A stretch of DNA of 64,000 nucleotides from Leuctra nigra (taxonomy: Eukaryota > Arthropoda > Insecta > Plecoptera > Leuctridae): assembly GCA_934045905.1 (NCBI GenBank), contig OW203766.1, positions 26,530,309-26,594,308 on the forward strand, read 5' to 3'. A program made the translations under genes and the position numbers. Positions 38,651 to 49,290 of the stretch are shown piece by piece (position 1 is the first letter of the stretch; each line of letters opens with the position of its first letter). The notes beneath the pieces were generated by a model. It ran no database searches. It saw nothing but the letters and a program-made list of their open reading frames with translations, and had not been told where the DNA came from.

Positions 38651-39532
38651 TAGGAAAACGCTCTGAGTAACGCGTTGATGAGCGAGCACGGATACGCGCA
38701 ACACCTCGAACCGAAATTCTGTTTATCGAAAATGTCCTTAAAAGCCAATAATTCTTGAATTTCGCCACAGACTTGTATGAAAATCTCCAACAATTCTCAA
38801 AATATTGGTCCCAATAACCACGCAAAGTTTTAAGTTGATCGATTGAACCTTTATGATTGAACGATTCCTTGTTAATTTCCAAAAATCACAGGATCTCGTT
38901 CAAAAAATATTTAAACGGTCATATCAGTTTCGTAATTTACGTTTGAAAGTTTCTGCTCTAACAACCTTGAAGTGAAGATTCGAAGATGCCGTGAAATGTG
39001 AAATTCGAGAAATATGACAGCCAACACTCATAATATCCGTAAACTGTCAATAACTTTTGAATTTAAACACAGTTTAGTCTGAAAATTGTCAAAAATACAG
39101 ATAATGTTGGACCCGATGACCATGCAAATTTTTAAGTTGATCGGTCAAACGGTTCTGGTTTAAATTTCAAAAAGCACATGAAATATTTTTTTAAATTTTA
39201 ACCAATGGGAGGATTTGGCTGAAAATTTGTAAAATAAGAGACAATGTTGGTCTTAATGATCATGCAAAATATAAGGTTGATCACATTTGTCGAAGACCAT
39301 TTTCATTTTTCAGCCTATCAGGAGATGTTTATTTAAATTTTAACCAATCAATGGATATCAAAAAAAAATAGGGTCAGCAAACAGAAAAGGTCGTCTCTAC
39401 ATGTGTGCAAAATTGCAGATCGATCGGTGAAACGGTGCGACTACCATTGCTCCAGATAGCAGACAAAAACAAAAAAAAAAAACAGAGGTCCGTGTCAAAC
39501 GAGTCAAAAGGAGACGCTCGCTTCGCTCGCTC
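38651..39532 (-). repeat. Family A repeat, long copy (left half of foldback)
   Basis: Minus orientation, from the head (GAGCGAGCGAAGCGAGCGTC at 39532) to the tail (GCGTTTTCCTA at 38651). The tail region (GTAACGCGTTGATGAGCGAG, CACCTCGAACCGAAATTCTG) matches the copy at 16297 closely. It is paired head-to-head with the copy at 39665-40189. Confidence 0.8.
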
Positions 39533-39543
39533 AACAAGTCACA

Positions 39544-39670
39544 AGGTCTGTTCGTTTACCCTGCCAAAAGCTACAGCAAACTGCCACAAGCTACTGAGGA
39601 ACGATTTGATTGGATGATGTGTGCTTGTGGCAGTTTGCTGTAGCTTTTGGCAGGGTAAACGAACAGACCT
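39544..39670. repeat. Perfect 48-bp inverted repeat at the centre of the family A foldback
   Basis: Arms 39544-39591 and 39623-39670 are exact reverse complements, starting AGGTCTGTTCGTTTACCC and ending GGGTAAACGAACAGACCT, with a 31-base loop. The arms are not part of the other family A copies, so they were acquired separately or formed when the two copies joined. Confidence 0.9.
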
Positions 39671-40189
39671 ACAGTTTTTCTTCGATCGAGCTGAAATTTT
39701 GCACACATGTAGAGATAACCATTTCTGTTTGTAGACCTTAATTTTTTGAAACCCATTCATTGGTTAAAATTTAAATAAACATCTCCTGATAGGTTGAAAA
39801 ATGAAAATGGTCTTCGATAAATCTGATCAAACTCATATTTTGCATGGTCTGTAAGACCAACATTGTCTCTTATTTTACAAAATTTCATCCCAATCAGTTA
39901 AGAACGTATGAACTTATTGACATTTTTAATAGCTGCCAGAAATGAAGTATCGAAATGAATGTTTTTCAGTGCCAATTGAATTGAATAACATTTGCTTTAT
40001 GCACCAGGGTGCTTAGATGCTATTTTCACATTTCGATAAAAAGCATATACTTTTATGTTGATTAAGTGGATCATACTTCAATGCAATATGGATGTATATG
40101 TTTTCTGTGCGTTGTGTACGCATTTCCCGTTCGAGATTTTGCACGCACCCGTGCTCGCTCATCAACGCGGTACACTGAGCGTTTTCCTA
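39671..40189 (+). repeat. Family A repeat (right half of foldback)
   Basis: Plus orientation, beginning with CAGTTTTTCTTCGATCGAGC and ending with GCTCGCTCATCAACGCGG and GAGCGTTTTCCTA. The segment 39690-39880 is a close reverse complement of about 39240-39420 (for example AACATCTCCTGATAGG against CCTATCAGGAGATGTT). The normal GCGAGCG head is missing, replaced by the 48-bp inverted repeat. Confidence 0.75.
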
Positions 40190-40286
40190 TTTGTTATATA
40201 AGTAACAACTGTTAAATTGATTCAACAGCACATAAATCATTGGTTCTAAGCGTCGGTTTTTCAGTACTCTGCTAAAACCAGTAATT

Positions 40287-40553
40287 GAGCGAGCGACTCC
40301 TTTTGGCTCTTTTGGCACGGACCCCTGTTTTTTTCTGTTACCTGAGGCTATACAGGGCACAGTTTATCTTCGATCAAGCTGAAATTTTGCACACATGTTC
40401 GGACATTTTCTGGGCGCTGCTGACCCAAATGTTTTTGAAATCGGTTCTGCTTGAAATCCGTTCTGCCATGGTCTACTCCTCAGCTAGTTTAGTTTATTGA
40501 GTGAGTGTGTGTGTACAGTACGACTTGGCTGAGTGGAGCGACCGCTCCACTAG
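40287..40553 (+). mobile_element. Family A head joined to a Helitron-like 3' terminus
   Basis: Begins with a family A head (GAGCGAGCGACTCCTTTTGG; CTTCGATCAAGCTGAAATTT). It ends with GTACGACTTGGCTGAG, a palindrome AGTGGAGCG-AC-CGCTCCACT (40532-40551), and CTAG (40550-40553) then AT. A short palindrome followed by CTAG is the layout of Helitron 3' ends; here the CTAG overlaps the stem, which is atypical. The same end recurs at 61883-61918. Confidence 0.5.
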
Positions 40554-43500
40554 ATTTATCGTGATTATTTTAGATTCCTGCATCAGCCCATAGACATATA
40601 CACATTGACACTAGGGCTATGAAATATGATTACAATACAATATAATTATTCATACACCATATGAATTTCATCACAAACATGTAACCCTTTGCAATCTAGC
40701 TCTACGATGTCGTAACGCATATTATTTATTTAAAAGCGTCGAGGTGCAAAATGTCGACTGTCAGTCTAAGACGAGTGTGAAAACTTCGCTCCACTCATCA
40801 CGTGACTGCTCCGAAACCCGACATGAGAGTTGTCACTCAAGATTAACTCGCGTCAAGTTTAGCTTCCAGTTAACATCACTGCTGACTTGAAGCATGCACC
40901 TATAAAACAATTACCTCTGTTTACATGCCGGCGTGTTTACAAATTAATCTCGAAGACGAAGTTAACCCGCAGCCTCCACCTTGTTTCATCTTCGCCGTGG
41001 ATGTTATTGCACGCGGGGGGTGAAGGAGGAGGGGGAGGATCTTTGCAACAATTTAATGAGACTTCTCATGCATTATCCACCCCAATTATCTCACACAAGC
41101 CGCAGGCTGAGTGACAAATCTTGAAAAATATACACCGCATCCCCTTTCTTGCCTTCCGACTAAGTTGCACTCTATTCACCCCTGTATCTTCCAACACTGG
41201 GGGAGCAAATTAATAGAAAACTTAGTTTTAATAGTTTAATTTAATTTTCTTTGCTTTGATATATAGTTGGCCTGCATCGGATGGGATTTGCAAGGGTGAT
41301 TCCATTGATGCTCTTAGAAATATTGCATTACAATACGTGCTCATGCTCTTAAACCATACTTTAAGAATTTTATGCGCAATTAAGCAAGTGGGACGACCCT
41401 TATAGTGTAGGGTACATTAAAGAACATATTACTTGGAAATAAGTCTAAATTTCCACTACAAAAGATGTAGAAGTCTTAACGGATAGGAATGGATATCTTG
41501 GATAATGGAATTATGGCGTAATCTATAGTTTGACTAAGTTGATTATGGGACGTATGAGAGGATATTCACAGATTAAATATATGTATACTATGTAAAGAAG
41601 TTAAACGTATTTGTCAGACAGCCAAGTATTAAGGGGAAGGAAGAGCCTCTGAATGAGGACCTCGGCTGGAAAGCAGTTATCGCCCCGTCTCGTTGAAGAT
41701 AGACTAGATGTTAAAGCGACAAAGTTGTGGAGAATGAATTGCAGATTATGCAGCGTTGACCACTTATTTGAAATTTTTAATCACCTTAAAGTTATAAGTA
41801 GTTACATGTTGCGTAATTATTGAGTAAATAAAACTAATAATTTTAAAAATTGGTTCAACGACGCTTAAACTAGATTTAATTTCAAGCAACTTTGCTCTTG
41901 AAACTTTTTTTCTAACTTGATCGGTAGAGGCACAATTTGCTTTCTCACACCATCAATGTTATGAGTTTTGCATAAAACCAGGGGCACTGAAACCGACTGA
42001 AGTTGCAAGTAAACATTCTGGAAGTTCCAGTAACGGTGTGGAAGGGGATGATAGGAGGGTCCTAAGAGACAGCATGGAAATATAAATAGTGCACTGATAG
42101 CGAGAGTTTGTATGTCGACAATAATCATCAGTTTCCCCGGCATTTACACAATCAACGACGACTGGAGACAGACGGACCTCAGAGTTGTCTAAATCATCTT
42201 ACCTAATTTATAAAAATCTATCTATCATAAAGTGTATACCGTCTAAAATGTTGGAAATGGCCTAAAATTAAATTTTCATTGTAAGTTGATAAAATGTAAG
42301 TGAACATTTTCAGAAACATAGAATGTTGATATTCAAAACAGCCATGTACAAATCTTCCCAACAATTTAATTTATCATAAGAAAATTCGCTGTTGTATTAA
42401 TAAAGACTTCACTTAATATTATTTTTTATGCTATTTTTTAAATTTAAATTTTAATATTTATGTTTTTTTGAAGATATAAATATATTTTTGCTAATTGAAT
42501 AACTGTTGAAATCGGCAACACTTCTCTAAGCATCCATAATAATTCACTGTAAATAGTAGCATCTCGGGCTATCTATTATTCTTGAGTCAATCTCGGCAAG
42601 GTTATGTCACGATGTGTATGTATTCTCATTGTGACAACAATGTGTAACAGTTTTCCCGTCTACAATTGCTAGTGCAGAATAACAGATGAATTTCGACGCT
42701 CGCTAAGAGCACATCAATGTGTGTCTCTACTGTATGCACTATTTTATTATTTATAACTGAAAACTGTATGTTATAAAGGTAAAGAAATATTTTTGGTTGC
42801 AATGTGTATCATAGCAACTGAATGATAATTATACATTGTACGTGTTATTTCACACGTTAATCCCGAACACAGGTTTAGGTCACCGATAGCAATGATTTGT
42901 CAGACAAACGGCGAATAATTATTTAATTGTTGTATTGACCGTTATCATTACTCCAACCATTCCATTTAAAAAAAAATCGATGTAGGTGTCAAAGGTTTCA
43001 AAATATAACATATAAAGTGTGTGACTTTTTGTTGATTTTTTCTACTAGTTTTGAGCAATGAAATAATATATGATATTATTTCAAAATTTCCTAATTCATT
43101 GATTTATAAATTTCACAACATACCACTTATATAGTCCGGAGAAAAGGCTGGAAATATTCATGTGTATTTTTATTACTTTATTTCATTATTTTTCGTATTT
43201 TCTACTCTCTACTTACAAGAAGTAGACAGTAGACAGTGTCTACATTCTACTACAAGAACCACATGCACAAAAACTAAAATGATTTTCTTGCTCTGATTGC
43301 GATAATATTATTCTCTTAGTAAAGAACCCAGAGAGAAATGAGACTACCTATACCTATTCGTAAACAAATTTTTCCAATGGCATTATACTCTCAGGGGGTG
43401 AAATAAGATCAGTGTCATATATCGCCGTTATAATGGTTAAAAATCAATAAAAGGATTTGCAATCTTTGAATCTATTAGATAAGTGTTGAACACTTTATTG

Positions 43501-44577
43501 CGTGTGATTATTCTTGATCCTCGATGATTTTGTTCGTGTTGTGAAAGTGATGCCAATGATGTCATTTGAGTTGGTAACCAGTCTGGACCCAGCGATCATA
43601 ACAACAATACTCGGGGTATCAGATCTCACTTCTGTTTACATTTTTTGCATGGGAACTAAAGTCGGAAGAAAACATTCATATCAAACATTGTTCCCAGCTA
43701 GACCAATCACAGTAATGACAACAAATTCGTCGCCAAATCTGATCCCGCCTTATTTACCTTTAAAAACCCCGCCTACAATAGCAATTAGGGCTGATTCTCT
43801 AGGAGCAGTCAGCCGGTCCTTCCCCTATTATTCCTCAGATAAAAGTTTGACACAATGAAAATTTGACAACTCTGTTATATATTGCAATTATATAATTATT
43901 TATATGAGCAGTGAAATTGAACATGAGACTATATTATATTGAGTTAGGATTACATCAAAATGCATGACTGTAATATGCTGTTGATGTTTTGTTTGCCCGA
44001 GGGACATGTATGGGAGAATAAATACAAACTGGTGGTCATCTACACTCGTAAACAAATATTAACGGAACTACCTGTACCGTAATATGTTGATCCAAAGAGA
44101 CTCATCAAGGACCCATTGTGTCCCCTCTCTTCTCCAACTCCACTCTCTAAGGACAATGCTTCGGTCAGAAACTACGCATGGCAACCCTACAAGTTCAGTT
44201 CTGCGCTGCATGTGACATTGCCCGGTAATTATAGTCTATTTTGTTGTACTAACTAACGCATATCCTCCAGGGACAGTAGAAGGTAACGCAACCCCCGTCT
44301 TTCTACCAGCTCGCATGGAAATTACATCACAGTGTAGAGTTTGCGTCACCCAATGTGTTACGTTCTCTTGCTGAATAGAATGTTTGAATAAGACATTAAC
44401 AAATAATACATGTTTACTTGTGTGAATGAGAGCTTACGTTACGCATTTGATTTGCTTCTACTCGCTCATTCTCTTTGTTTTGTTACGTTTTGTTTTGAAG
44501 AAGCTTTCTAGGAAATTGCCGTAAACCTTTAGTTTCGTAAATTTTGTTTCATTTTTAATAAAAGTCACAATTTAAGA
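40554..44577. other. Gene-free stretch
   Basis: AT-rich non-coding with a short G-rich patch (about 41016-41040). The 114-codon frame at 43514-43858 and the 92-codon minus frame at 41865-42143 show no recognisable features or splice context. Confidence 0.4.
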
Positions 44578-45002
44578 GGCCTGGGTTACGAACGGGAATC
44601 GCACTGTTCCTCAAAGTGATTTTTTAAAATTTAGTCTTCCCCCTTCACAATTTAAAAAAATCAGATAGTAGCGACCCATTAGAGCGTAAAAGACTAAATA
44701 ATGCCGCAAACTGGAGTACTTAAAATGACCTCTGGTACGACCTCAAAGTGTTAACTACGAATATTTTTAGATAAATATCGTATTTATCTAGGTCGTACAA
44801 ATACGAATATTTTTAGATAAATATCGTATTTAACACTTTGAGGTAGTACCAGATGTCATAAAGTACTCCAGTGTGTGACATTATTTAGTCTTTTACGGTG
44901 TAATGTGTCGCTACTCTCTGATTTTTTAACATTATGTGTGAAGAAAAATTTCAAAAAACCCTCTGACCAACCGTGCGATTCCCGTTCGCTAATACCCAGG
45001 CC
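44578..45002. repeat. 425-bp fold-back element
   Basis: Ends GGCCTGGGTTACGAACGGG (left) and CCCGTTCGCTAATACCCAGG (right) pair, as do AGTCTTTTACGGTGTAATG against the left-hand CATTAGAGCGTAAAAGACT, and TACTCCAG against CTGGAGTA. The centre has a duplicated TACGAATATTTTTAGATAAA string (44757 and 44801). The whole element can fold into one long stem. MITE-like; superfamily unknown. Confidence 0.8.
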
Positions 45003-45057
45003 ACAAGTAATATTTCTTAATAATATTGGTTTTATTAGGATGATATCATTGCATGTA

Positions 45058-45160
45058 ACAGCGAAGTTGGTAGAGCTCTCGCCCGGCAAAGTGCGAGTCT
45101 AGGGTTCGAGCCCCGGTTTAGCCGGGTCATATGAGCCGGGCACACCTCTTCAAAACAATG
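45058..45160 (+). mobile_element. tRNA-like sequence, SINE head or tRNA pseudogene
   Basis: The A-box-like AGCGAAGTTGGTAGAGCTC (45060-45078), an anticodon-arm-like stem CTCGC...GCGAG (45077-45097) and a B box GGTTCGAGCCC (45103-45113) are in tRNA order and spacing. There is no pairing acceptor stem, and the putative anticodon loop is too long. An AATAAA follows at about 45162. It resembles an Ala/Val-type tRNA-derived SINE more than a working tRNA. Confidence 0.6.
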
Positions 45161-45692
45161 GAATAAAGTTGACAGTTATGATAATTATTGATAATTTATG
45201 TTTAGGAATGCATTGCTTAACCACTAATTTATTTAAAAATGACAGTGCTAATTACTGGTGTTTAAATTAGATTATATTTTAAAATACTTAATATTCACTT
45301 CAAAAATGTGTAGGTATATTAACCATAAGAAATAATTGTAAAGTATGGTTGCCATTTCTCGCTTAATTTACTTCAAGAGTTCAAATATTTTCTGATCATC
45401 TTTGGATTGAAGTAACGATATAGAGTATGTAAAAAATAAATGGTTGTGTATAATTTACATTCAAATAGTTTTCTGGAGAAATGCGATCGCGTTCTGAATG
45501 GAATATATTTGCATGACCGAGATAGAGTGAAAACAGAGTCGATGGATCGACCTGTTGTGTGATCGAACTTCCAGAGTTTTTGTTTCGATATCTCGGGAAT
45601 AACAGGATAGTTCCGTGACAGAACGTGACAAACTGCGGCGCCTGGCGCCTAAAAAGTACACACGAATAGGAAAATATAGACATTGGGGTTTA
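45161..45692. other. Gene-free stretch
   Basis: AT-rich non-coding; two overlapping minus frames near 45396-45703 have no recognisable features. Confidence 0.4.
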
Positions 45693-45735
45693 TAGGAAAA
45701 CACTCAGTGAACGCGTTGATAAGCGAGCTTTAGGA
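45693..45735 (-). repeat. Family A repeat, solitary tail
   Basis: TAGGAAAACACTCAGTGAAC then GCGTTGATAAGCGAGC matches the tail found at 16297, 38651 and (inverted) 40150-40189. The rest of the element is not recognisable next to it. Confidence 0.6.
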
Positions 45736-46000
45736 GTAATGGAAGAGGCCACGGACAGTTCTTTGAGATTATCCATCAGTAAAGAGAGTATAAAAATATG
45801 GTTCAATTTTCCGGTGAAACCAGAATACCGATCTTGCTAGTAATCACTGTACAGGAGAACATAAGAGCAATGAATCTATACATTGAAAAAATGTGACTAA
45901 TCCGTTACTTCGTTTGACCTTACTCGGAACATACATTTGAGTTTTAAGTTTCAAAAGGAAACGCTCTCTTTTAATAATTTGAGTTTTAGCTAATTTGAGT

Positions 46001-46258
46001 TTAAATTTTGAATTCAATATTATTTATTTCTAATATATTAGAGATTGTTTTCGAGACCCATGAAATTTGGTCTGAATTTATAACAATGTAATTGAGTTCT
46101 AATTTTCCAGGAAGCCTTGTTTTGAAACACGAAATCACCGCCTCCTTGTCGCCAACATCCGATTTTCCGTCAAACCCGGACACGAAAATAGTTTTCCTTT
46201 CATCAATTTCCACCGTACCACTTTTCATCCGTATATATTTTTCACGAAAACCGTTCAC
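46001..46258 (-). CDS. Uncharacterised open frame, possible exon (weak)
   Basis: An 85-codon minus-strand frame. From its internal ATG (MKSGTVEIDERKTIFVSGFD, then GKSDVGDKEAVISCF) the composition is protein-like, and KTIFVSGF resembles the first strand of an RNA-recognition motif. No second RRM signature and no clear splice sites were found. It borders a CpG-rich patch (about 46285-46440). It could be an exon, a relic or chance. Confidence 0.2.
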   Translation of the reverse strand: MNGFREKYIRMKSGTVEIDERKTIFVSGFDGKSDVGDKEAVISCFKTRLPGKLELNYIVINSDQISWVSKTISNILEINNIEFKI

Positions 46259-46284
46259 GATTTTTCTTGGTTATCATTTCCCTG

Positions 46285-46440
46285 ACGGAAGCTCGCCTCA
46301 CCGCCGTCGCGACGCCGACGCCTATGCTTCTCACGACGTGGAACAAAAGGACGTCGAATTTCGTCTTCTGTCCACGTCTCGACGACGTCTATCTATATAG
46401 ATATAGCGTTGCACAGACGTCGAAACTTTGCGCCCCGTAC
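46285..46440. other. CpG-dense patch
   Basis: Repeated GACG/CGTC strings (CCGTCGCGACGCCGACGCC, CGTCTCGACGACGTC, CAGACGTCG) in otherwise AT-rich DNA. It includes the short palindrome CTATCTATATAGATAG. Similar patches lie at about 7000-7110, 20270-20370 and 29095-29170. Confidence 0.5.
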
Positions 46441-46904
46441 CGTTCCGTCTTTCACCCCTTTTGTATCAATTCCATTTTCTCAGTGATTTATCCATTCTTC
46501 AAAAGCAGACGCCATGTGTTTATATCCGGGACTGGCGAGAATAATGCTGAGTGAAAAGCAATGCAAGCTAAGCGCAAATCATATTTTTCACTAAAAGAAA
46601 TATGTCGCCCTCGTAATTTTTTTTTACTGTTCACCGAATTACTAATAATGTTTCATGTTCTTTGACAAATGAAAGTGTGGAGGGATTTTATGATACAAAA
46701 AATTTCGAGAACGTCACATTTGGTACTTATTTTTTTGACTGAATAGTGATAGTCACTTCAGTTTCTTAAAGTTGGTTGATTACGTAAAAGTGTTTCCAAT
46801 TATAAAATAAGTCTTTATAGACGACGTCGCGAGCTGCGTTTATCGAATATGCCTACTAATTTTTTGTTGTTTGTTTTTGTCACTTCAATATGTATACCTA
46901 TGTA

Positions 46905-47235
46905 TTTATTTTTTTATTATATCAATTAATGTACAATTAAATACCCCATCCAACTAAAGTCGGGTTGGGGGGTGGAGGTAGCTCCACCTTCCTCTAGGGC
47001 CTCCTGGGATGCCGAAGTCGGCCGGCCATTCCAACTTCTTCCCCGTTGTCTTCTTCCTCATCGTCTTCGCTCTCCTCTGATTCCTCCACCTGCCGCTCCA
47101 CCAATTCATTCCATCTTTCTATGTCTTCCCACCACTTCTCTCTTTTTACTCTCCCCCAATCTTCATTTCTCACCGCCACATCCTCTTCAATGCCGTCCAT
47201 CCACTTGGTCCTCGGACGCCCAGCCTTCTTTTTCT
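46905..47235 (-). mobile_element. 5'-truncated LINE, C-terminus of the reverse-transcriptase ORF and 3' UTR
   Basis: On the minus strand from about 47232: KKAGRPRTKWMDGIEEDV, then NEDWGRVKREKWWEDIERWN, an acidic tract, and HPRRP before a stop at 46996-46994. GRPRTKWMDGIEED followed by a Trp-rich W..I..W block is typical of the C-terminus of reverse-transcriptase polyproteins of Jockey/RTE-like insect LINEs. The 3' UTR has a GTGGAGCTACCTCCAC hairpin and ends in an ATAAAAAAATAAATAC tail (about 46905-46920). Only the last ~80 codons remain, as expected from a 5'-truncated insertion. Confidence 0.75.
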
Positions 47236-47783
47236 GTATTTATATAATTTATTATATAAACTATACTTTACTATCCACTCTAAAAGACATTTCACATGTG
47301 CAAGAGAAAAGAAATCAAGAAAAGTTTCATAAAACCTCGTAGGAAATAGAGGAATATCTGAAAACATTATAAATTATTATTCATGCTCATTTTAATTTAA
47401 ATACTTCCAACCTGTCTAGACTTAGCAAAACGGAAAAGTCTTTCAGTTTTGATAATATATAGGTTACCTTCTTGCACGATATAATAAAAGAAGAAGAAAA
47501 CTGAAGCGAAATTATACGTCGACGTTGACGTTTGGAAGGTCTATTCTGGTTTTATGTAATATCATTGCAACCGGAACTTTTATTTCTTCCGACAAAATGG
47601 AGCTCGACGAGAAGAACTTTAGTGTGTCTCGTAGCTAATAATTCCAAATGTGCCGAAACTGTAAAAGGCAAAGTGAATCGTTCTTTGGCGCGTATGATTC
47701 GGTAATTCTCGAGGCTTCTAACCATCTCTTCCAGTCGACCGGGTTTAATTGTTATTAAGCAGACAGAGCGGCTCTTATGTAGA
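47236..47783. other. Gene-free stretch upstream of the tandem array
   Basis: AT-rich, becoming CpG-richer from about 47517 (CGTCGACGTTGACG). No gene is supportable. Confidence 0.4.
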
Positions 47784-49290
47784 GCCCGATCAGGAGTTTG
47801 CTCTTCGCGAGACGTCTTGGGTAAACGCGACGCCCAGTGGCGTGCCGGAGAGGCGTCGTGTCAGGAGGGGGGGCGATCACACCCGGCGCTTATGAGGAGT
47901 TTGCTCTTCGCGAGACGTCTTGGGTAAACGCGACGCCCAGTGGCGTGCCGGAGAGGCGTCGTGTCAGGAGGGGGGCGATCACACCCTGTGCTTACGTAGA
48001 GCCCGATCAGGAGTTTGCTCTTCGCGAGACGTCTTGGGTAAACGCGGCGCCCAGTGGCGTGCCGGAGAGGCGTCGTGTCAGGAGGGGCGATCACACCCTG
48101 TGCTTACGTAGAGCCCGATCAGGAGTTTGCTCTTCGCGAGACGTCTTGGGTAAACGCGACGCCCAGTGGCGTGCCGGAGAGGCGTCGTGTCAGGAGGGGG
48201 GCGATCACACCCGGCGCTTATGTAGAGCCCGATCAGGAGTTTGCTCTTCGCGAGACGTCTTGGGTAAACGCGACGCCCAGTGGCGTGCCGGAGAGGCGTC
48301 GTGTCAGGAGGGGGGCGATCACAACCGGCGCTTATGTAGAGCCCGATCAGGAGTTTGCTCTTCGCGAGACGTCTTGGGTAAACGCGACGCCCAGTGGCGT
48401 GCCGGAGAGGCGTCGTGTCAGGAGGGGGGCGATCACACCCTGTGCTTACGTAGAGCCCGATCAGGAGTTTGCTCTTCGCGAGACGTCTTGGGTAAACGCG
48501 ACGCCCAGTGGCGTGCCGGAGAGGCGTCGTGTCAGGAGGGGGGCGATCACAACCGGCGCTTATGTAGAGCCCGATCAGGAGTTTGCTCTTCGCGAGACGT
48601 CTTGGGTAAACGCGACGCCCAGTGGCGTGCCGGAGAGGCGTCGTGTCAGGAGGGGGGCGATCACAACCGGCGCTTATGTAGAGCCCGATCAGGAGTTTGC
48701 TCTTCGCGAGACGTCTTGGGTAAACGCGACGCCCAGTGGCGTGCCGGAGAGGCGTCGGTCAGGAGGGGGGCGATCACAACCGGCGCTTATGTAGAGCCCG
48801 ATCAGGAGTTTGCTCTTCGCGAGACGTCTTGGGTAAACGCGACGCCCAGTGGCGTGCCGGAGAGGCGTCGTGTCAGGAGGGGGGCGATCACACCCTGTGC
48901 TTACGTAGAGCCCGATCAGGAGTTTGCTCTTCGCGAGACGTCTTGGGTAAACGCGACGCCCAGTGGCGTGCCGGAGAGGCGTCGTGTCAGGAGGGGGGCG
49001 ATCACAACCGGCGCTTATGTAGAGCCCGATCAGGAGTTTGCTCTTCGCGAGACGTCTTGGGTAAACGCGACGCCCAGTGGCGTGCCGGAGAGGCGTCGTG
49101 TCAGGGGGGGCGATCACACCCGGTGCTTATGTAGAGCCCGATCAGGAGTTTGCTCTGCGCAAGACGTCTTAGGTAAACGCGACGCCCAGTGGCGTGCCGG
49201 AGAGGCGTCGTGTCAAGGGGGGAGGGGGGGGGGGGGTGGCGATCACACTCTGTGCTTATGTAGAGCCCGATCAGGAGTTTGCTCTTCGTG
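47784..49290 (+). repeat. 114-bp GC-rich tandem array, about 13 units
   Basis: Units of 114 bp, for example starting GCCCGATCAGG at 48113, 48227, 48341, 48455, 48569 and 48683. Each contains AGTTTGCTCTTCGCGAGACG, GGGTAAACGCGACGCCCAGT, GGCGTGCCGGAGAGGCGTCG and a G-run before CGATCACA. Three spacer variants alternate: ACCCTGTGCTTACG, AACCGGCGCTTATG and ACCCGGCGCTTATG. The second unit lacks about 13 bases, one near 48756 lacks one base, and the last full unit (49110-49260) has an expanded G run (49217-49237). Because 114 is divisible by three and the unit lacks stops, long frames exist on both strands (up to 510 codons). None has independent evidence of being a protein. Confidence 0.95.

Noticed and set aside
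43514..43858. 114-codon frame
   Set aside because: No recognisable motifs and no gene context.
47784..49290. Array considered as a CRISPR
   Set aside because: The genome is eukaryotic, the whole 114-bp unit is repeated rather than a short repeat with unique spacers, and there are no cas genes.
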